In this document: positions 1 through 12,695 of the stretch, piece by piece
Position numbering within the stretch: position 1 is the stretch's first letter
How the letters are laid out: each line of letters starts with the position of its first letter
Assembly: GCA_949775045.1 (NCBI GenBank)
Contig: OX459095.1
Coordinates: 25,111,278 to 25,175,277 of the forward strand
DNA from: Metridium senile
Lineage: Eukaryota; Cnidaria; Anthozoa; Actiniaria; Metridiidae
Direction: 5' to 3'
DNA: 64,000 nt
Notes under the pieces: model-generated
What the model was told of the DNA's origin: nothing
What the model saw: the letters and a program-made list of their open reading frames with translations, nothing else
The model's database searches: none
Program-made: the position numbers and the translations under genes

Positions 1-1425
1 AACCCCCCTAACAATTCTCAAAAAAATTAACAATCCCCCTCTCAAGAATAAAAATTTATTCACTCCCTCCTTGTTATTCCCCTAATTTTCTGATAAAAAA
101 TCCCCTTTCTTGTAAAATGTTTTTCCAGATCCCCCTAAATTTCACCTGCCCCCCTCCCCCTCTGCCATACATAATGAACGCAACCTTAGTTTGCCTCAGT
201 TTGTCCACACAATCAAAAAGCCTTGGTTTGCCTCAGTTTGTCCATACAATCAAAAAGAACATCACACGGTGGCTTGAAGATACACATAGTACTCGCTTGC
301 TGTGCTCGTTCGTAAAATGTTATTTTTACCACTCGAAAATAAAATTCATATCTAAGCGCCACCTTGTAATATCCTCATGTACAATTTCATATTAATTTTT
401 TTCTTATATATTTTTCAATTAGCAATATTTTGGACAATTTAGTAATGTGTTTCACAGTTATATTGCAAGCGCGTGACAGGCGCATAATACTTCAGCTGCA
501 GATTGCGACCGATCCTCTCTCACTAGCAGGCAACAAAACACCGTAAAAATTTCTTAGATATACATTGGTAGAATTTTTAAAGTATTTCATAACAATTTTT
601 TTAATAATTTGAAGAAAATAAGTTTTCATATTAATTTAAGATCGTGTGATCTTCGATGTAAACATTCGTATCTAATTTGCATATTGCAGACATAAAATTG
701 ATCAGTAGATTTAATACGGCCTCTAAAATCATTCTAAAAACCTAAAAATGTCCTAAATGCTTACTTGACTATCAAAATTACTTTTTAAGGACTGTTTATA
801 CTCTTTCAAAGATATGTGGCTCAAAATTTGGCCTTAAACCGTCACACCGACAAATAAGATTTATTATGGATTTTCCTGAATTTAGCAAAATTGAGTGAAC
901 TTTGAAGTCATCGTTCGGCTAGTTTATTAAGAGTGCCCACAAATTTTATTTTATACGTTTGTAGACTGGTCCTAGTACTTTTGAAATATAACAGACTTAT
1001 CTTAAAGTTAGGTCCCACTTTTGAGAAAATCGCTTTTACCTGAAGGCATTTTACCGCTAAGCGTATTTTGACAATTTGGTATACATTTAAAAAAAATCAT
1101 ATCTCAGTCGAAATTTAACACAACTCAGCCATTTAACGTTTAAAATACAGCCAAAGGATGATATTTGCATGTGTACAAATTTCAGTTTATTTCATTGAAT
1201 AATAAAATTTCTGTGAACACCTATACATACTGCTTTATTGCCGCGTTAATAACGCTCAATTAGCGAGTTTCGAGGGGTCGCCGAAAACCGTCTCGTAAAG
1301 TACCAAAAAAATCGAATTCATCCAAATCAAAGTGATAATTGCTGATGGCATATGATAGTTGTTGTTCACTGAAAAAATCATGGAAATCGGCGATGGTCCG
1401 ATTTTTGCCTTATCCGCTCTTAGGC
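1..1425. other. Gene-free AT-rich DNA with a 37-bp tandem duplication
   Basis: No exon with coding character is visible. The only structure I can point to is a perfect-looking duplication of a 37-base unit (184-220 and 221-257, differing at a few bases) containing the phrase TTTGCCTCAGTTTGTCCA. The short open frames here lack any recognisable domain and look like chance. Confidence 0.5.
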
Positions 1426-1429
1426 CGAC

Positions 1430-4400
1430 AGCCTCTTAAGAGTGGTAGTCTGTAAGAATCAGACCAAATCAAGAAGTCGTGGCCAGGTTGGATCACCGAT
1501 TTGCCCCAAATTCAGCATGTAGACTTGTTTTGGTGCCCTATAAACGAATCAAGTGGTTTGGGACGAAAAAATTTTTTTGTTCAAAAGTTAGGGGGGAGGG
1601 GTACTTTTGGGTCCTAAAACGATCGTCAAATAGCGCAAATCATCGGTATGTTTGGCGATTCATATTACTACAAGCATAAAAGTTTTTAATACATTTTAAT
1701 ATACCAAACAAAGTATATTATTTCTACTATCTAAAACAGCTTTCAAATTTAAAAAAGAATTGTTTTCAAGTATCTCACAGACTCCGAAAAGAAAGGAATA
1801 TGGCGGCGTTGCTGACTAACCAAAAATTTAGGGTTTTTTGATGGTCCAAAAATGGCCTTGGTATTTTAATTCAGAAGCTGTCCGTTATTTTGGGATAACT
1901 TCAATAATAGTTCTAAAGATTTCACAAATAAAAAATCTGGGCAAATTTAATGCGCGGCCTCACGATCACTCTGATTGTCAGATATTTCATCGATTTTCAA
2001 TTAAAAATGCAAATTAGCCGTTGTTGGTTACTTGTGGTTTATATAATATGAATCGACTTTTTGAACAGTTTGTTCTTCCATACAGTACTTTTAGATTATA
2101 CAAAGCTCTTTACAATGAATACAATCTATTTGAGAACATTTGTTTGACCGAAAAGTTAGTATTCAGACGTTTTGTTGGATATCGAAAATTAGCATAATTA
2201 ATGCTAAAATGTCGTGATCAACGGTGCGTATTAAACATTGATATTTTTATACATACAGATAGCAATGCCTTTAAATGTTTTCAGATCTAACATTTCTAAA
2301 CTATGTAGCAAGAGCAGTGTTCCACAATATCATGAATTAAATCAAAGAATGAAGCTTTAATACGTATTTTAAGTACTACGTACTTTGATAATTAATACGC
2401 CTTATAGTCCAGTGAATCTGTGGTTTGAGTCCAAACAAATTGCAATATAACTTTTCTCTCTATAATTATGTTAGGATAAGTGTCCTAAACAATATGCTAA
2501 AAATCCCAAAAAATCCCTTTAGTGGAACATCCTTTGATTTCATCATCTCACCACAGGGACCCCGCAATTGGAAAAATATGTCCAAGCTGTTTAATTTTGT
2601 CAAATATGAAATAATAGAAGTATTTCAATTATATTATGATAGAATAGTGTTTCTGTACAGATATTTTCATTTTCCAATCAAATACGTTGAAGTAACAAGA
2701 TGGAAATCAATATATAGAATATGTCTCACCACAGGGATCCTGCATCTCAAAATTGAAATATGGTACAAGGGCATATAAGGTGTCCCTGGCATAGTAGCAG
2801 GCGTTTCAAACAAAGCCGCGATTCGTATATAGAAAGGGTTGGACTTCACCAGTAGAAAGCTGTATTTTTATTGGCCCCATTAGACAGAACCGCTATTGTT
2901 TGGTTAGGTTTAGGACAGTTGTTTGGAAAGACTCTATTGTTTTTCAAACCAATCCTAAACGATGTTCCGAGTCGGTGAAGACTCGCCCTATAGAAAGGAT
3001 CGATAAACTTCTGATTATTTAACCTGTAGAATAACTTCCATAATTTGCACGTCTAGAGTATGAGTGGTTTGCTGTTGCACTAACTGTGACTGCTGAACTA
3101 AGTGGTTTCCATGTTTCCTGAGTGGCTGCGGTTGCTGGTCACTTTTTCCACCTGTGAATTAATACTGCGTGATCATTCTTTTGCGCTATTCTAGATATTT
3201 GTTGAATTTTTCTTTCTTTTTTCTTCTGATGAGTGTAATTAGAAACCACAGGCCCGTCTACACTACCCCGGATAATTGTTTATTCAAATATCAACTATAA
3301 CTAAAATACATTACAAAAATGAGATATACAGTACACAACATACAATTTAGCCTTATTTTCAGAGCGGGCCTGGATCCTACGCTATCACTTTTTCCCCAAA
3401 CTACCCATGCCCGCTCTGAAAATCAGGCTACATACAATTTTGACGATTACGAATTGATGAAGAAATACACTGGAATTTTTTTTACCAAAAAAAGGAAATG
3501 TCATCAGTCATTATAATTATATATCAGCTGTATTCTTAAACCTAAAACATACCTCCAATTATATACACACACATATATTAACTGTATATAAACAAAAGAA
3601 GTTTGTTCCTCTTGAATATAGTGCTGTTGGTTATGAAAGGACTCTTCGTCTATGTAGTCCAAGCACTCGGCAAAGCCCATGCATGGGGTTGTTAGTGGCT
3701 GTATTTAAGTACTTGGTCTCTTTTTACTATAGCAACCTTTCAGTTGACATTGCTACCGCAAAGCGGATCTAAATTCTAGAATTGTAAGCCCACACCGCCA
3801 TGAGCTCAGTGCCCTTCTCTTAGTCAAATAGTTGTATGGGTTCTTATATACATCCCTCCTGTACAATGTGTTTGGTGTGCGGAGAGAAGGGACCAATACC
3901 TCCGGGTTAACATACTTATCCAAGAAGACATGAAAGTCTTACTATTTGCCTGATCTTGGCAAAGATTAAAACTACTTCAGTATTTATATGGGTGTCAGCA
4001 ATATTGCAGTTTCGCAGGTGTCTTCTTACATCTTTATTATAACTATGCATGCAGTAATGTGCATTCTTCGTTCTTTCCACTCTTACTGCAAGGATCTGTC
4101 ACTAGCTTTCCGAATACGCAATTTGCCATATATAGGCAAATTAAAGTTCCTGAAGTATAGTATTTTAAAGAGATTTGACTATTTCATAATAAACTATAGC
4201 AATCAGCTCAATTCATATTAATGTAATACAAAAACATTTTCAAGTAAAGCGGAGGATTTCTCACCAACTAAATAACAGCCCGCAGGTTAGTCTGTGAAAA
4301 TGTATTTTCACATCGGCTTTAATTTTATATCAGTAACCAATTATCAAATAATAATTAATTATCAAATATGGTAACTTCATATTTTTTGTCCAAAAAAACT

Positions 4401-5575
4401 TTAATTAGACACGGATCATTAGAAATTTGATGGGTGTGGGTTGGGGAATTTTTTGGTGCAGGATATTTTTCCCCTCGAGATTGTGTAATATATTATATTA
4501 TATCTGTTCCGTCCTTATTACAGCTTTCTTTGAAAGTTTAAAAAGTATTTGTGTTCATTTCATTATAATAATAATTTATTACTTATTAGGCCCAAATTAA
4601 CATGGGTATATGATCAAATGCGCCTGAATTTCTATACAATTCTTGAATTTGTGAAACACTGCTTTTGCTTGAAAACTACATAGTTGAGATATTTAAGGTA
4701 TGAAAAAATTTAATTATAAATGCTTTGCAATCTGTATCATAGTTAATAGAGTATGTATAAAAATGCTCGGCCGAAATAATAATGTTTAATACGCACCGTT
4801 GATCACGACATTTTAGCATTAATTATGCTAATTTTCGATATCCAACAAAACGTCTGAATACTAGCTTTTCGGTCAAAAAATGTTCTCAAATAGATTGTAT
4901 TCATTGTAAAGAGATTTGTATAATCTAAAAGTACTGTATGGAAGAACAAACTGTTCAAAAAGTCAATTCATATTATATAAACCACAAGTAACCAACAACG
5001 GCTAATTTGCATTTTTAATTGAAAATCGATGAAATATCTGACATTTAGAGTGATCGTGAGGCCGCGCATTAAATTTGCCCAGATTTTTTATTTGTGCAAT
5101 CTTTAGAACTATTATTGAAGTTATCCCAAAATAACGGACAGCTTCTGAATTAAAATACCAAGGCCATTTTTGGACCATCAAAAAACCCTAAATTTTTGGT
5201 TAGTCAGCAACGCCGCCATATTCCTTTCTTTTCGGAGTCTGTGAGATACTTGAAAACAATTATTTTTTAAATTTGAAAGCTGTTTTCCATAGAAGAAATA
5301 ATATACTTTGTTTGGTATATTAAAATGTTTTGAAAACTGTTATGCTTGTAGTGATATGAATCGCCAAACATACCGATGATTTGCGCTATTTGACGATCGT
5401 TTTAGGACCCAAAAGTACCCCTCCCCCCTAACTTTTGAACAAAAAATTTTTTTCGTCCCAAACCACTGGATTCGTTTATAGGGCACCAAAACAAGTCTAC
5501 ATGCTGAATTTGGGGCAAATCGGTGATCCTACCTGGCCGGCCTAGGTCTGACTCTTACAGAGTATGACTCTTAAG
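1430..5575. mobile_element. Inverted-repeat element with ~0.8-kb arms
   Basis: About 0.8 kb at 1430-2243 reappears in reverse complement at 4779-5575. Matching landmarks are CGGTGCGTATTAAACATT at the inner border, CGTCAAATAGCGCAAATCAT in the middle, and CTTAAGAGT near the outer ends. The 2.5-kb centre (2244-4778) has no convincing coding sequence, so this is a non-autonomous DNA transposon or foldback structure. Arms differ by scattered substitutions and small gaps near the tips. I could not define a target-site duplication, so the family is unknown. Confidence 0.7.
3338..3440. mobile_element. 81-bp hairpin MITE with 11-bp target duplication
   Basis: A short element (3349-3429) begins AGCCTTATTTTCAGAGCGGG and ends with its inverted copy; 20 of 21 terminal bases pair. 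It is flanked by the direct repeat ACATACAATTT (3338-3348 and 3430-3440). The 9-11 base duplication length fits Mutator-like transposition (family knowledge); the assignment is inference. It lies inside the larger inverted-repeat structure, so it is a nested insertion. Confidence 0.7.
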
Positions 5576-7675
5576 CGTTAAAAAGAGATTTGTTTACAAA
5601 TGAAAACAACAATATAGAATTAAGTTTTTGTGACAATCGAGATATTTTCAGCTAGGAAAAAGAGCGATTTGTCATGGCATGTGAATAAAGTCAGTTTTTA
5701 ACGCGCTTTGAATTACATGTTAAACTTAAAATGGTGATTATTCTGCAGATTCAAATGATAACGCCAAAATATTTAGTATACGTTTTCAATTGCAAACAAT
5801 GTTTTATCTTGTGTGAAAAGAAGAGCTTTTAAAAGTTTAAAATAAGTGTAGGAGACGGTTTTAGAAATACTACTAAAATCCACTAAGCTAGGTATGTGCA
5901 ATTCCGGACGATAAAATAAACAAGATTAGCAATCACCCGTAACTTTGAATTGTTGGTTAAAATGTCGCTTAAAAATATACAATTCAACTGCAGGTTGATT
6001 TTGCAAACAAAAGTTATCTTTTGGATAGTTTAATCACCATGCACTATTCTAATTGCATACATAATTAGCATCGCGTACAAAATTATGTTAATTCCTTAAA
6101 TTCTCACGTGACCAGTCCATAATGCTTTGCGGCCCCACAGTACAAAGCAGCCGCTCGCTCGAGGTCAGTGCCACTCACCGTTTTAAATTTGTGGGCAAGC
6201 GTTTTTTCGTATTTTGGTTAACGTCAACTGCCGCCAACCTAGGACGGACGTTTTACCAAAGCCTTCACAGAGAATTAATCTTAACGATTTCCCCTAGCCT
6301 GCTGATGCGGACCTTGTAAAGTGTAATGAACTACAGGTAATTTCCTTTACTAGCTGGCTCCCCTCGGTGTCTTGAACCACGTGTGGTTTGCTTTGTGTTT
6401 CTGGCCGTTCATTTTAACTTCTAGGGCTAGATTTTTCTTATCTTTTGCTATAATAGTCGGATTGGTGACATTATTTCTTAGTGCTTACAGTTTACCAGTT
6501 AGTTTTCCGCTTTCTTTCTTTATTTGCATACTAGGTTTGTCTGTAGTGTTCCCCTATATTTTTATATTCTGTAGACTATTCTTTTATTTGCTTTCGCTCC
6601 GTTTGTAGGTGTTATTAGACGGTTTCGTTAGCTTTTTTATTTATTTGTTTCTTCTGTTTTTATAGTGTTTTGTCTAGTTTTATAGAACCGGTTACTATTA
6701 CTCGTACCACTATAACTTGTCATAAGTTTACTGTTTGGTTTTCTGTTCACCGTCTTATTTGCATTGGTATGAGCCTCGGCTAATTACAGGTTTTCATTCG
6801 TTTTGTTAGGTTTTCGTTATAGGTTTTCGTGCAATTGTTTAGCTCATTAGTCTTCTTGTAGTCATAAGGTTTTGTTGGTCTAGTTTTCTGTAAAGCGACC
6901 GGGGTAGCTTGCTAGAGTTGGTTGACAACGTTTGGAAAGACTTTGCTGCAGTATGGTGATTTACTTGTCGGTCTAGTTTACGTAACCGTAGGAACAAGTT
7001 TGCTGGTCTAGTCTGTGAAGTGACGGGATTGGGCTCGGTCAAAGTGTGCGGGTTAACGGTTGCGACCGCTTAAAATTGGACAGTCACAGACGTTTGCTTA
7101 AAGATTCGAATGAAGAGGTTTGACGCCATTCTTTGCCAACGTAGTCCATTTAGTGGAGAGAGCCGCCTCGGCTTGATGGTCACGCGGCCCGGCCCTTGAC
7201 TATCAAGAGAGAAAGAGATGGAAAGTGGAGACAGGTATACATCCTCAGTCATAAGGACGTGAGATCGACAGAACCTTATGTAGCGTAATTGCAGCTTGTT
7301 GTGCATGTGGGGTAATTTAACCATAAATTGTCCTATATATAGTCGTCTTGAAGCTTGCACCTTGTAGGGTTACATAATAGTATTTTGTTTTTTAATGTAA
7401 TTTGTATCCTTTGTTACCGTATTTATCAAGGTTAAGGCAATAAAAAAAATATACGTATTTTCTTCAGTTGGTTTAGCTGTTGAGTTGCTCATCCTATGGT
7501 ACTAAAAATTGTTGTCTAGGCTATCCTAACCCGGACTCTGTTGACCTTGGGGGGATCTTCTCAGTATCTCAATTTCGGACCTAGTTCGGAGCCTGGGGTC
7601 AACGGAAGGTCGGGTTCCCTGTTTCGGCATCCAATCGATCATAGTACTCGTCATTTACGGTAGTTTTTTTTGCCC
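5576..7675. other. Unassigned intergenic stretch
   Basis: No recognisable gene. Open frames at 6122-6319 and 6372-6608 have no domain; the second is a T-rich hydrophobic run. An AATAAA-type signal sits near 7438-7445, followed by a GC-richer patch (7490-7640). This could be the end of a decayed LTR or other retroelement, but I found no paired LTR, primer-binding site or protein domain. Confidence 0.3.
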
Positions 7676-8868
7676 CGTATTGTTTAGGCTCAGATTTCAG
7701 CCGTTGGGGTTTCGTGCGCCCGCGATACTCTCCCCCGTAACGGCTGGGCGCATCGGCTTCGAAATTGTCGCGCATGTCCGTGACGTAATTATGCTAAAAG
7801 CATACAAAAACGGAAACGGAAATAAAATTTGTTGAAATGTAAGCTAATGTAAATAATCTTTCCAACGGCCTGATTGTCAAAAAGTCTTTTATTAAAATTT
7901 GTAAATGATTCGAATTCAATTCGAAACAACTCCTAGCAAAACCTGCATATCCTTTAGCAATTCCATCGGGTGTGTTATTTGTCAAAAGAACGAGACAAAT
8001 CAGCGCAAAAGTTATTTCAATGGTAAACGTTTTGTTTATTCCAAGGATATAGTCCATTTTTATAGAATTTTGAGAAAAATCTAACAATAAAGAAGAAAAT
8101 TACAGCTAGAGTCGTTTCGATACACATTGTTGACTCGTTTAGACATGTTTAGAGAGCCGCTTGAGTATATGTTACAACCGCGCATAATAAACCAGTTTTA
8201 ATTTTGAAAGTCAACATATTGGATTTAAATGTAGTTATTCTAAGAATATAGCTGTGTATTTTAGGTTTATCGAGAAAAAATCAAGCAATAAAGACGATAA
8301 TTACGAGTTTCGATACAAACTTGCAAACGCCGCCGTAATATATAATGAAAACTTCGTAGTTGTTTAGCATATCACTGATTCGTCATCCTGTTCTTGGCCT
8401 ATAAAGGCAGTCTTAATGTCTTTGGATGTTAAGAAGTTCACTTGGTCTCTCATAAGAGAAACCAGAGGTGAAATTATCTCTTGGTTATTAACCAAAACAA
8501 TGGATCCACTCGACCCTTGGTCGAAAACAAGCGGCGCTGTTTGCAAATTAACGATTTTCCTGAGCCAGTCAGTAGATAAACAAAACATCTTTGCCTTTTA
8601 CTTATTCCTTCGTTGAATATCCTTAAATTTCTCGAAACCAAACGATTTCAAAGCATTTGAACAAGCACTTTCGAAGTCAATCTCAACCGCCACGATGTTC
8701 ACGATGAATTTTAATTTATTAATTTAGGCCCCTCGATTTTCGAGTGGCAAATCGCTGATTGGCTGAGAAAAAAACAATGGCAAGTCGATGCGCCCAGCCG
8801 TTACGGGGGAGAGTATCGCGGCCGGCGCACGAAACCCCAACGGCTGAAATCTGAGCCTACGTATTGTT
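7676..8868. mobile_element. Mutator-like non-autonomous transposon with 9-bp target duplication
   Basis: The element occupies 7685-8859 (1175 bp). Its termini are TAGGCTCAGATTTCAGCCG and the reverse complement, and inverted repeats extend about 71-74 bp with a 3-base indel. It is bracketed by the perfect direct repeat CGTATTGTT (7676-7684 and 8860-8868). A 9-bp duplication with long inverted termini is typical of MULE/MuDR elements. There is no transposase. Inside are two imperfect ~80-bp direct repeats (around 8040-8130 and 8240-8320) and a helicase-like fragment on the minus strand, so the architecture resembles a Pack-MULE that has captured host sequence. Confidence 0.8.
8364..8690 (-). 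pseudogene. Broken RecQ-like DEAD/DEAH helicase N-terminal fragment
   Basis: On the minus strand, pieces of a RecQ-type helicase start are visible in shifting frames. First comes a segment reading FESACSNALKSFGFEKFKDIQ (about 8670-8610), then a stop near 8597. A Walker A motif TGSGKS with LIC follows in a second frame near 8550. The original frame then gives APLVFDQGSSGSIVLV and SPLVSLMRDQVNFLTSK, corresponding to RecQ motif Ia, and ends at a stop at 8364. Helicase motifs II-VI are absent. It lies wholly inside the Mutator-like element, so I infer capture of a host gene's 5' part followed by decay. The frames were read by eye; a protein search is needed for certainty. Confidence 0.55.
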
Positions 8869-9918
8869 CCGAGCCTTCAATATCTAACCAATGGTTGATG
8901 TCGAACAGCGGAACCCACCTTTCGTTGGCCCTTGGCACGTCCCAAAATGGGGGTGGCAAATCTGAACTTGGACCACCTTTTTTCTCAATTCCGTCTCCGG
9001 TGCCACCGTCACATTTGAGCGGAACTAGGGTAGAATATATATATGCTTCAAAGTACGGATTGGCAGCGACTCTTCAATCATCCTCGCCATAGTGTGTCGT
9101 CTTGGTAATGAAACGTACGAGAATTGGAGCTTCACATATGTAGAGACATTAAACATAATAAAATACAAAAAAACTAGACCCTTGTAGGAGGGTGAACTTC
9201 TACCGGGCCGCAAAGGCAGGCGGGTATATGATTTTAGGCCCAGATGTGACAATGCAGTAATTGGAGGTTTGACTGACTTTTTTTTGCACTGTCTGTTCAT
9301 GGCCCGAGGTAAGGTTTAGTTGTCGCGAGATTTCATGCATATATCCATACCTAACCAGTGGACTTCTAATTGTGAACAGTTAACTCGAAGTCGGTGGCAA
9401 ATAAGATGTTGCTGGTGTGTGTTTGTGCGTGGAGAAGAGCTTGGTTATGACTTTTCTCAACATTAAAGGTTCGAAAATATTAAAAAAAAAAAAAAATCAA
9501 AGACCTGGATACGCAGAGTCAGCTCTGTAGAACAGAAAATGTTTTGAACGAATTACTATGTATTGGCTAACATTTGCTCAAAGGAAGACTTTATTAAATA
9601 TATATGATCCATGCATATTCAGCGGAAGTAAGTAAGCAAGCGTTTAATCCAAATCTACAGCTTTATTAGGTACAAGGTTTATTTGTTGACTTTGATCGGC
9701 AACTTTAAATTTTGTCGCCACTTCCTATAGGACCGACCGCGCGCATGGTTTACGCGTGATCGAGACAACTTGGATCAAAACAATTACAACGTCAATTGCA
9801 GTCAATCAATTCGCAAAATAAACAACAATCCCGAATGTGATACAGATCTTGTATTGTGAACGACATTTGAGTTGTCAAAAAACCGCTAAGAGGACTCGGT
9901 ATTATTGCGCACTTAAAG
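8869..9918. other. Unassigned intergenic stretch
   Basis: No recognisable coding sequence. A short open frame at 8895-9092 is proline- and serine-rich without a known domain. An oligo-A run sits near 9480-9496. Confidence 0.35.
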
Positions 9919-11930
9919 GATGGCACACAGGAAGCCCAACTATTGTCTTTGAGGATTTTTTTTAATGACAATAAAGTTATTTTTAACCGCGCGCCAGGCG
10001 AAATAAAGATTGAGCGAGCGGGTGGGGTTCCTGTGGTGTATTTGTTTGAAAGCTCGCGGATGGGATTCCTGTGGCTTTTTGCAAGCAATTTTTCGGTCAA
10101 AGTCGCGCGGTGTTGAAGAGGGAGGTATTTTGACAAGGTATGAAACTCGGTCACGTGACAAATTTAGTTTCGCGCGTAGTAAATCAGCCATGGGAGAAAA
10201 TTTTAATTTTTCTTCGAATATATAAAACTTACGTTGATCTTCAACTACAGTAAAAAGTATGATCATCTCCGACTTCAGCAAAGGGGTTAAAATTGATTTT
10301 TAAAAAGGGCAGCATGGAACCGAGGTGCACCGCAGTCTGTATAGACATAACTTCGGAAAAAAGTCGGATTTTTACAATCGTGGAGCAATCGTGAAAATAT
10401 CGATCGAGACGACATTCACAAGAAAAAGGTCGAAAAAGCTGCGATTACTGTCTTGCATTTAACTTTTGGATTGTTAAAATGACTTACAATTCAAAGAAAG
10501 AAAACAAGAGGATGTATTTTATTTTGGAAATCATGGGATAGTGAATCGAGAGTCGAAAAGTTCTTGATTTGCACTGAAGTGGCTGCTACAATGAGTTAGT
10601 TTACATTCAAAACACCTGATTCAAGTGAGCACTTAGCAGTTGCTTTTGAAGTCACCGATCTTCTTCGCTATTACAAAAACCTGGGGAAAGCTTTTCTAGT
10701 AGCCTAGTGTGGACAGGTAATGATTGGAGTTGAAGTTTTTATGTCAAAACGACTGATGTTGTCTTGTTCAAACTAACTACAAGCCGAACTAACAGTGACT
10801 TTTGCAAAGTTTTCATCTTGTCAGATTGGATCAAAAAAGTTCAACTTTATTTCGTCAAAACTTTAGTTACTATAATCGGTTCCAACAATAACAAGTTCGT
10901 TATGAAAGTGTGAAGCATTTATAGTTGTATTTTATAAACTATTGCCGAAAAACCGGCAATTTAAGCTAAAGCAGAATCGTTACAGATTTTATAAGTACAG
11001 TTTGAACAAAACGTCTTCACATTGTAAAATATACTAATTATATGTATTAGCATTTCAATAAACATGGAAAGAAATTTCACACACTGGCTGTTTGTTTTTG
11101 TTAGAGGTTTATTAATTGAAAATCCCTAAAAGAAAGGAAAACACTTTTTTTGAAAGAAAAGTTTGAACACAATATATTTTCTTTGGCGTGTCAGTCGATT
11201 GCTGCTCGCGTCCTTCTCGGCGCTCGTCGTTGAACTTCCGTGCCTATACAGACTGCGGTGCACATCTATCTATCCACGCCATCAAGTTTCAGACCTTGTA
11301 TCAAGATACTACTTTCTTCGATTTTTCTGTCGTACGTGCAATTTCGCGCGACCGAAAAATTGCTTGCAAAAAGCCACAGGAATCCCATCTGCGAGCTTTC
11401 AAACAAATACACCACAGGAACCCCACCCGCGCGCTCAATATTTATTTCGCTCGGCCACAGGTAGCCCAAGCTTACAGTGAGAGGCTACCTTTGGACGATT
11501 CAATCAAAAAACGAAATCTTGAATAAAATGACTAAACTTTAATAAAATCAATTAAAACTTACAGTGTGTATTGGTGGTATTTTTTTCAATCCCTCTTCCG
11601 AGTTACAGCTGATTTCAGAAATTTTCAGGGTTGCATTCTTTCACTTATATACGTATATAAGTGAAAGAATGCAACCCTGAAAATTTCTGAAATCAGCTGT
11701 AACTCGGAAGAGGGATTGAAAAAAATACCACCAATACACACTGTAAGTTTTAATTGATTTTATTATAGTTTAGTCATTTTATTCAAGATTTCGTTTTTTG
11801 ATTGAATCGTCCAAAGGTAGCCTCTCACTGTAAGCTTGGGCTACCTGTGGCTCGGCGCGCGGTTAAAAATAACTTTATTGTCATTAAAAAAAATCCTCAA
11901 AGACAATAGTTGGGCTGCCTGTAGATGGCA
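9919..11930. mobile_element. 2-kb non-autonomous DNA transposon, 7-bp target duplication
   Basis: Element 9926-11923 begins CACAGGAAGCCCAACTATTG and ends with CAATAGTTGGGCTGCCTGTA. The 7-base direct repeat GATGGCA lies on both sides (9919-9925 and 11924-11930). The left inverted repeat runs to about 10115. Its partner on the right is split: 11340-11448 matches the inner part and 11857-11923 the outer part, because another element is inserted between them. No transposase is visible. Seven-base duplications occur in P-like and Dada-like elements, but I do not assign a superfamily. Confidence 0.75.
11449..11856. mobile_element. 394-bp near-perfect palindromic element
   Basis: Sequence 11456-11849 is a spacerless palindrome centred at 11652/11653 (TATATACGTATATA). 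Arms of 197 bases differ at about one position that I can find (TTTAATAAAAT against ATTTTATTATA). Its termini CACAGGTAGCCCAAGC resemble those of the host element (CACAGGAAGCCCAAC). The 7-base repeat GCTCGGC flanks it (11449-11455 and 11850-11856). It is therefore a recent insertion of a related foldback element into the right inverted repeat of the 2-kb transposon. Confidence 0.85.
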
Positions 11931-12650
11931 TTGAGTTTTTTTTTTTCATTAAAGGCGCCTTGGAGAACGACTACTGCTATAGCTTACGTAAGAGATAAAT
12001 ACCGAGAACGGAGGCAATAAGCCGTATAAAGCCCGAGCAACATTTGGGTTTTTACGCCATATACTTTTATCGATGCAAGTCGTTTTCAAGACAACAAATA
12101 TATTCTTCAGAAGATTCTTGAATTGTTTCTTTTTATTTTTAGTGCATGACTTATTACATGATTGAATAGGTTTTCACACAACTTCATGTCCCAAAGGGCA
12201 TCATCAAGCTGATTATTTTTTTGGTTTCCCATGAGAATACAATCCAAACAATGGGCTTTTAGTTTTGTTGTACACTACAATACTAATGAACTGTAACGAA
12301 CAAATGAATACGTTTTCTTCTCACTAATTGACATCGATCGGACAGTTAGCATAAAGTGTAAGGGTCAGGATTTGTAAGCAAAGGGTTCGGGGTTCGATCC
12401 TCGAAAGGGTCACTCTATCAGATGATTTTTTATCCGTTAAATGTTGGCAACTAGAAAATTTCTAAGTTTAACGTTACATATAAAGTAGGGATTAGGTCAT
12501 TGGTATTCAAGGGCAATATACATTAGTATTCAAGGGCAATATACATTAGTATTCAAGGGCAATATATCTTAGGTGATCTAAGGCGATCTAAGGCAATTTT
12601 AGATTTTGAGCGATCTCGGGCGATCTTATGCCCCGGAGTAGGCCTTGTTG
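11931..12650. repeat. Intergenic DNA with tRNA-like patch and 23-bp triplication
   Basis: A tRNA-like segment (about 12345-12415) has a T-arm-like GGGTTCGATCCTCGA with a plausible 5-bp stem, but no matching acceptor stem, so it is more likely a SINE head or decayed tRNA than a gene. At 12499-12567 a 23-base unit containing TATTCAAGGGCAATATACAT occurs three times. No coding sequence is seen. Confidence 0.45.
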
Positions 12651-12695
12651 ATCAGTGAAATAATATACGAATCGTAAGCCAGTCATATTTGACAA

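Noticed and set aside
5900..7680. Possible LTR retrotransposon end
   Set aside because: There is a polyadenylation-like signal and a GC-richer patch, but no paired LTR, primer-binding site, gag or pol motif.
12345..12415. tRNA gene
   Set aside because: The T-arm is plausible but no matching acceptor or anticodon stem could be drawn.
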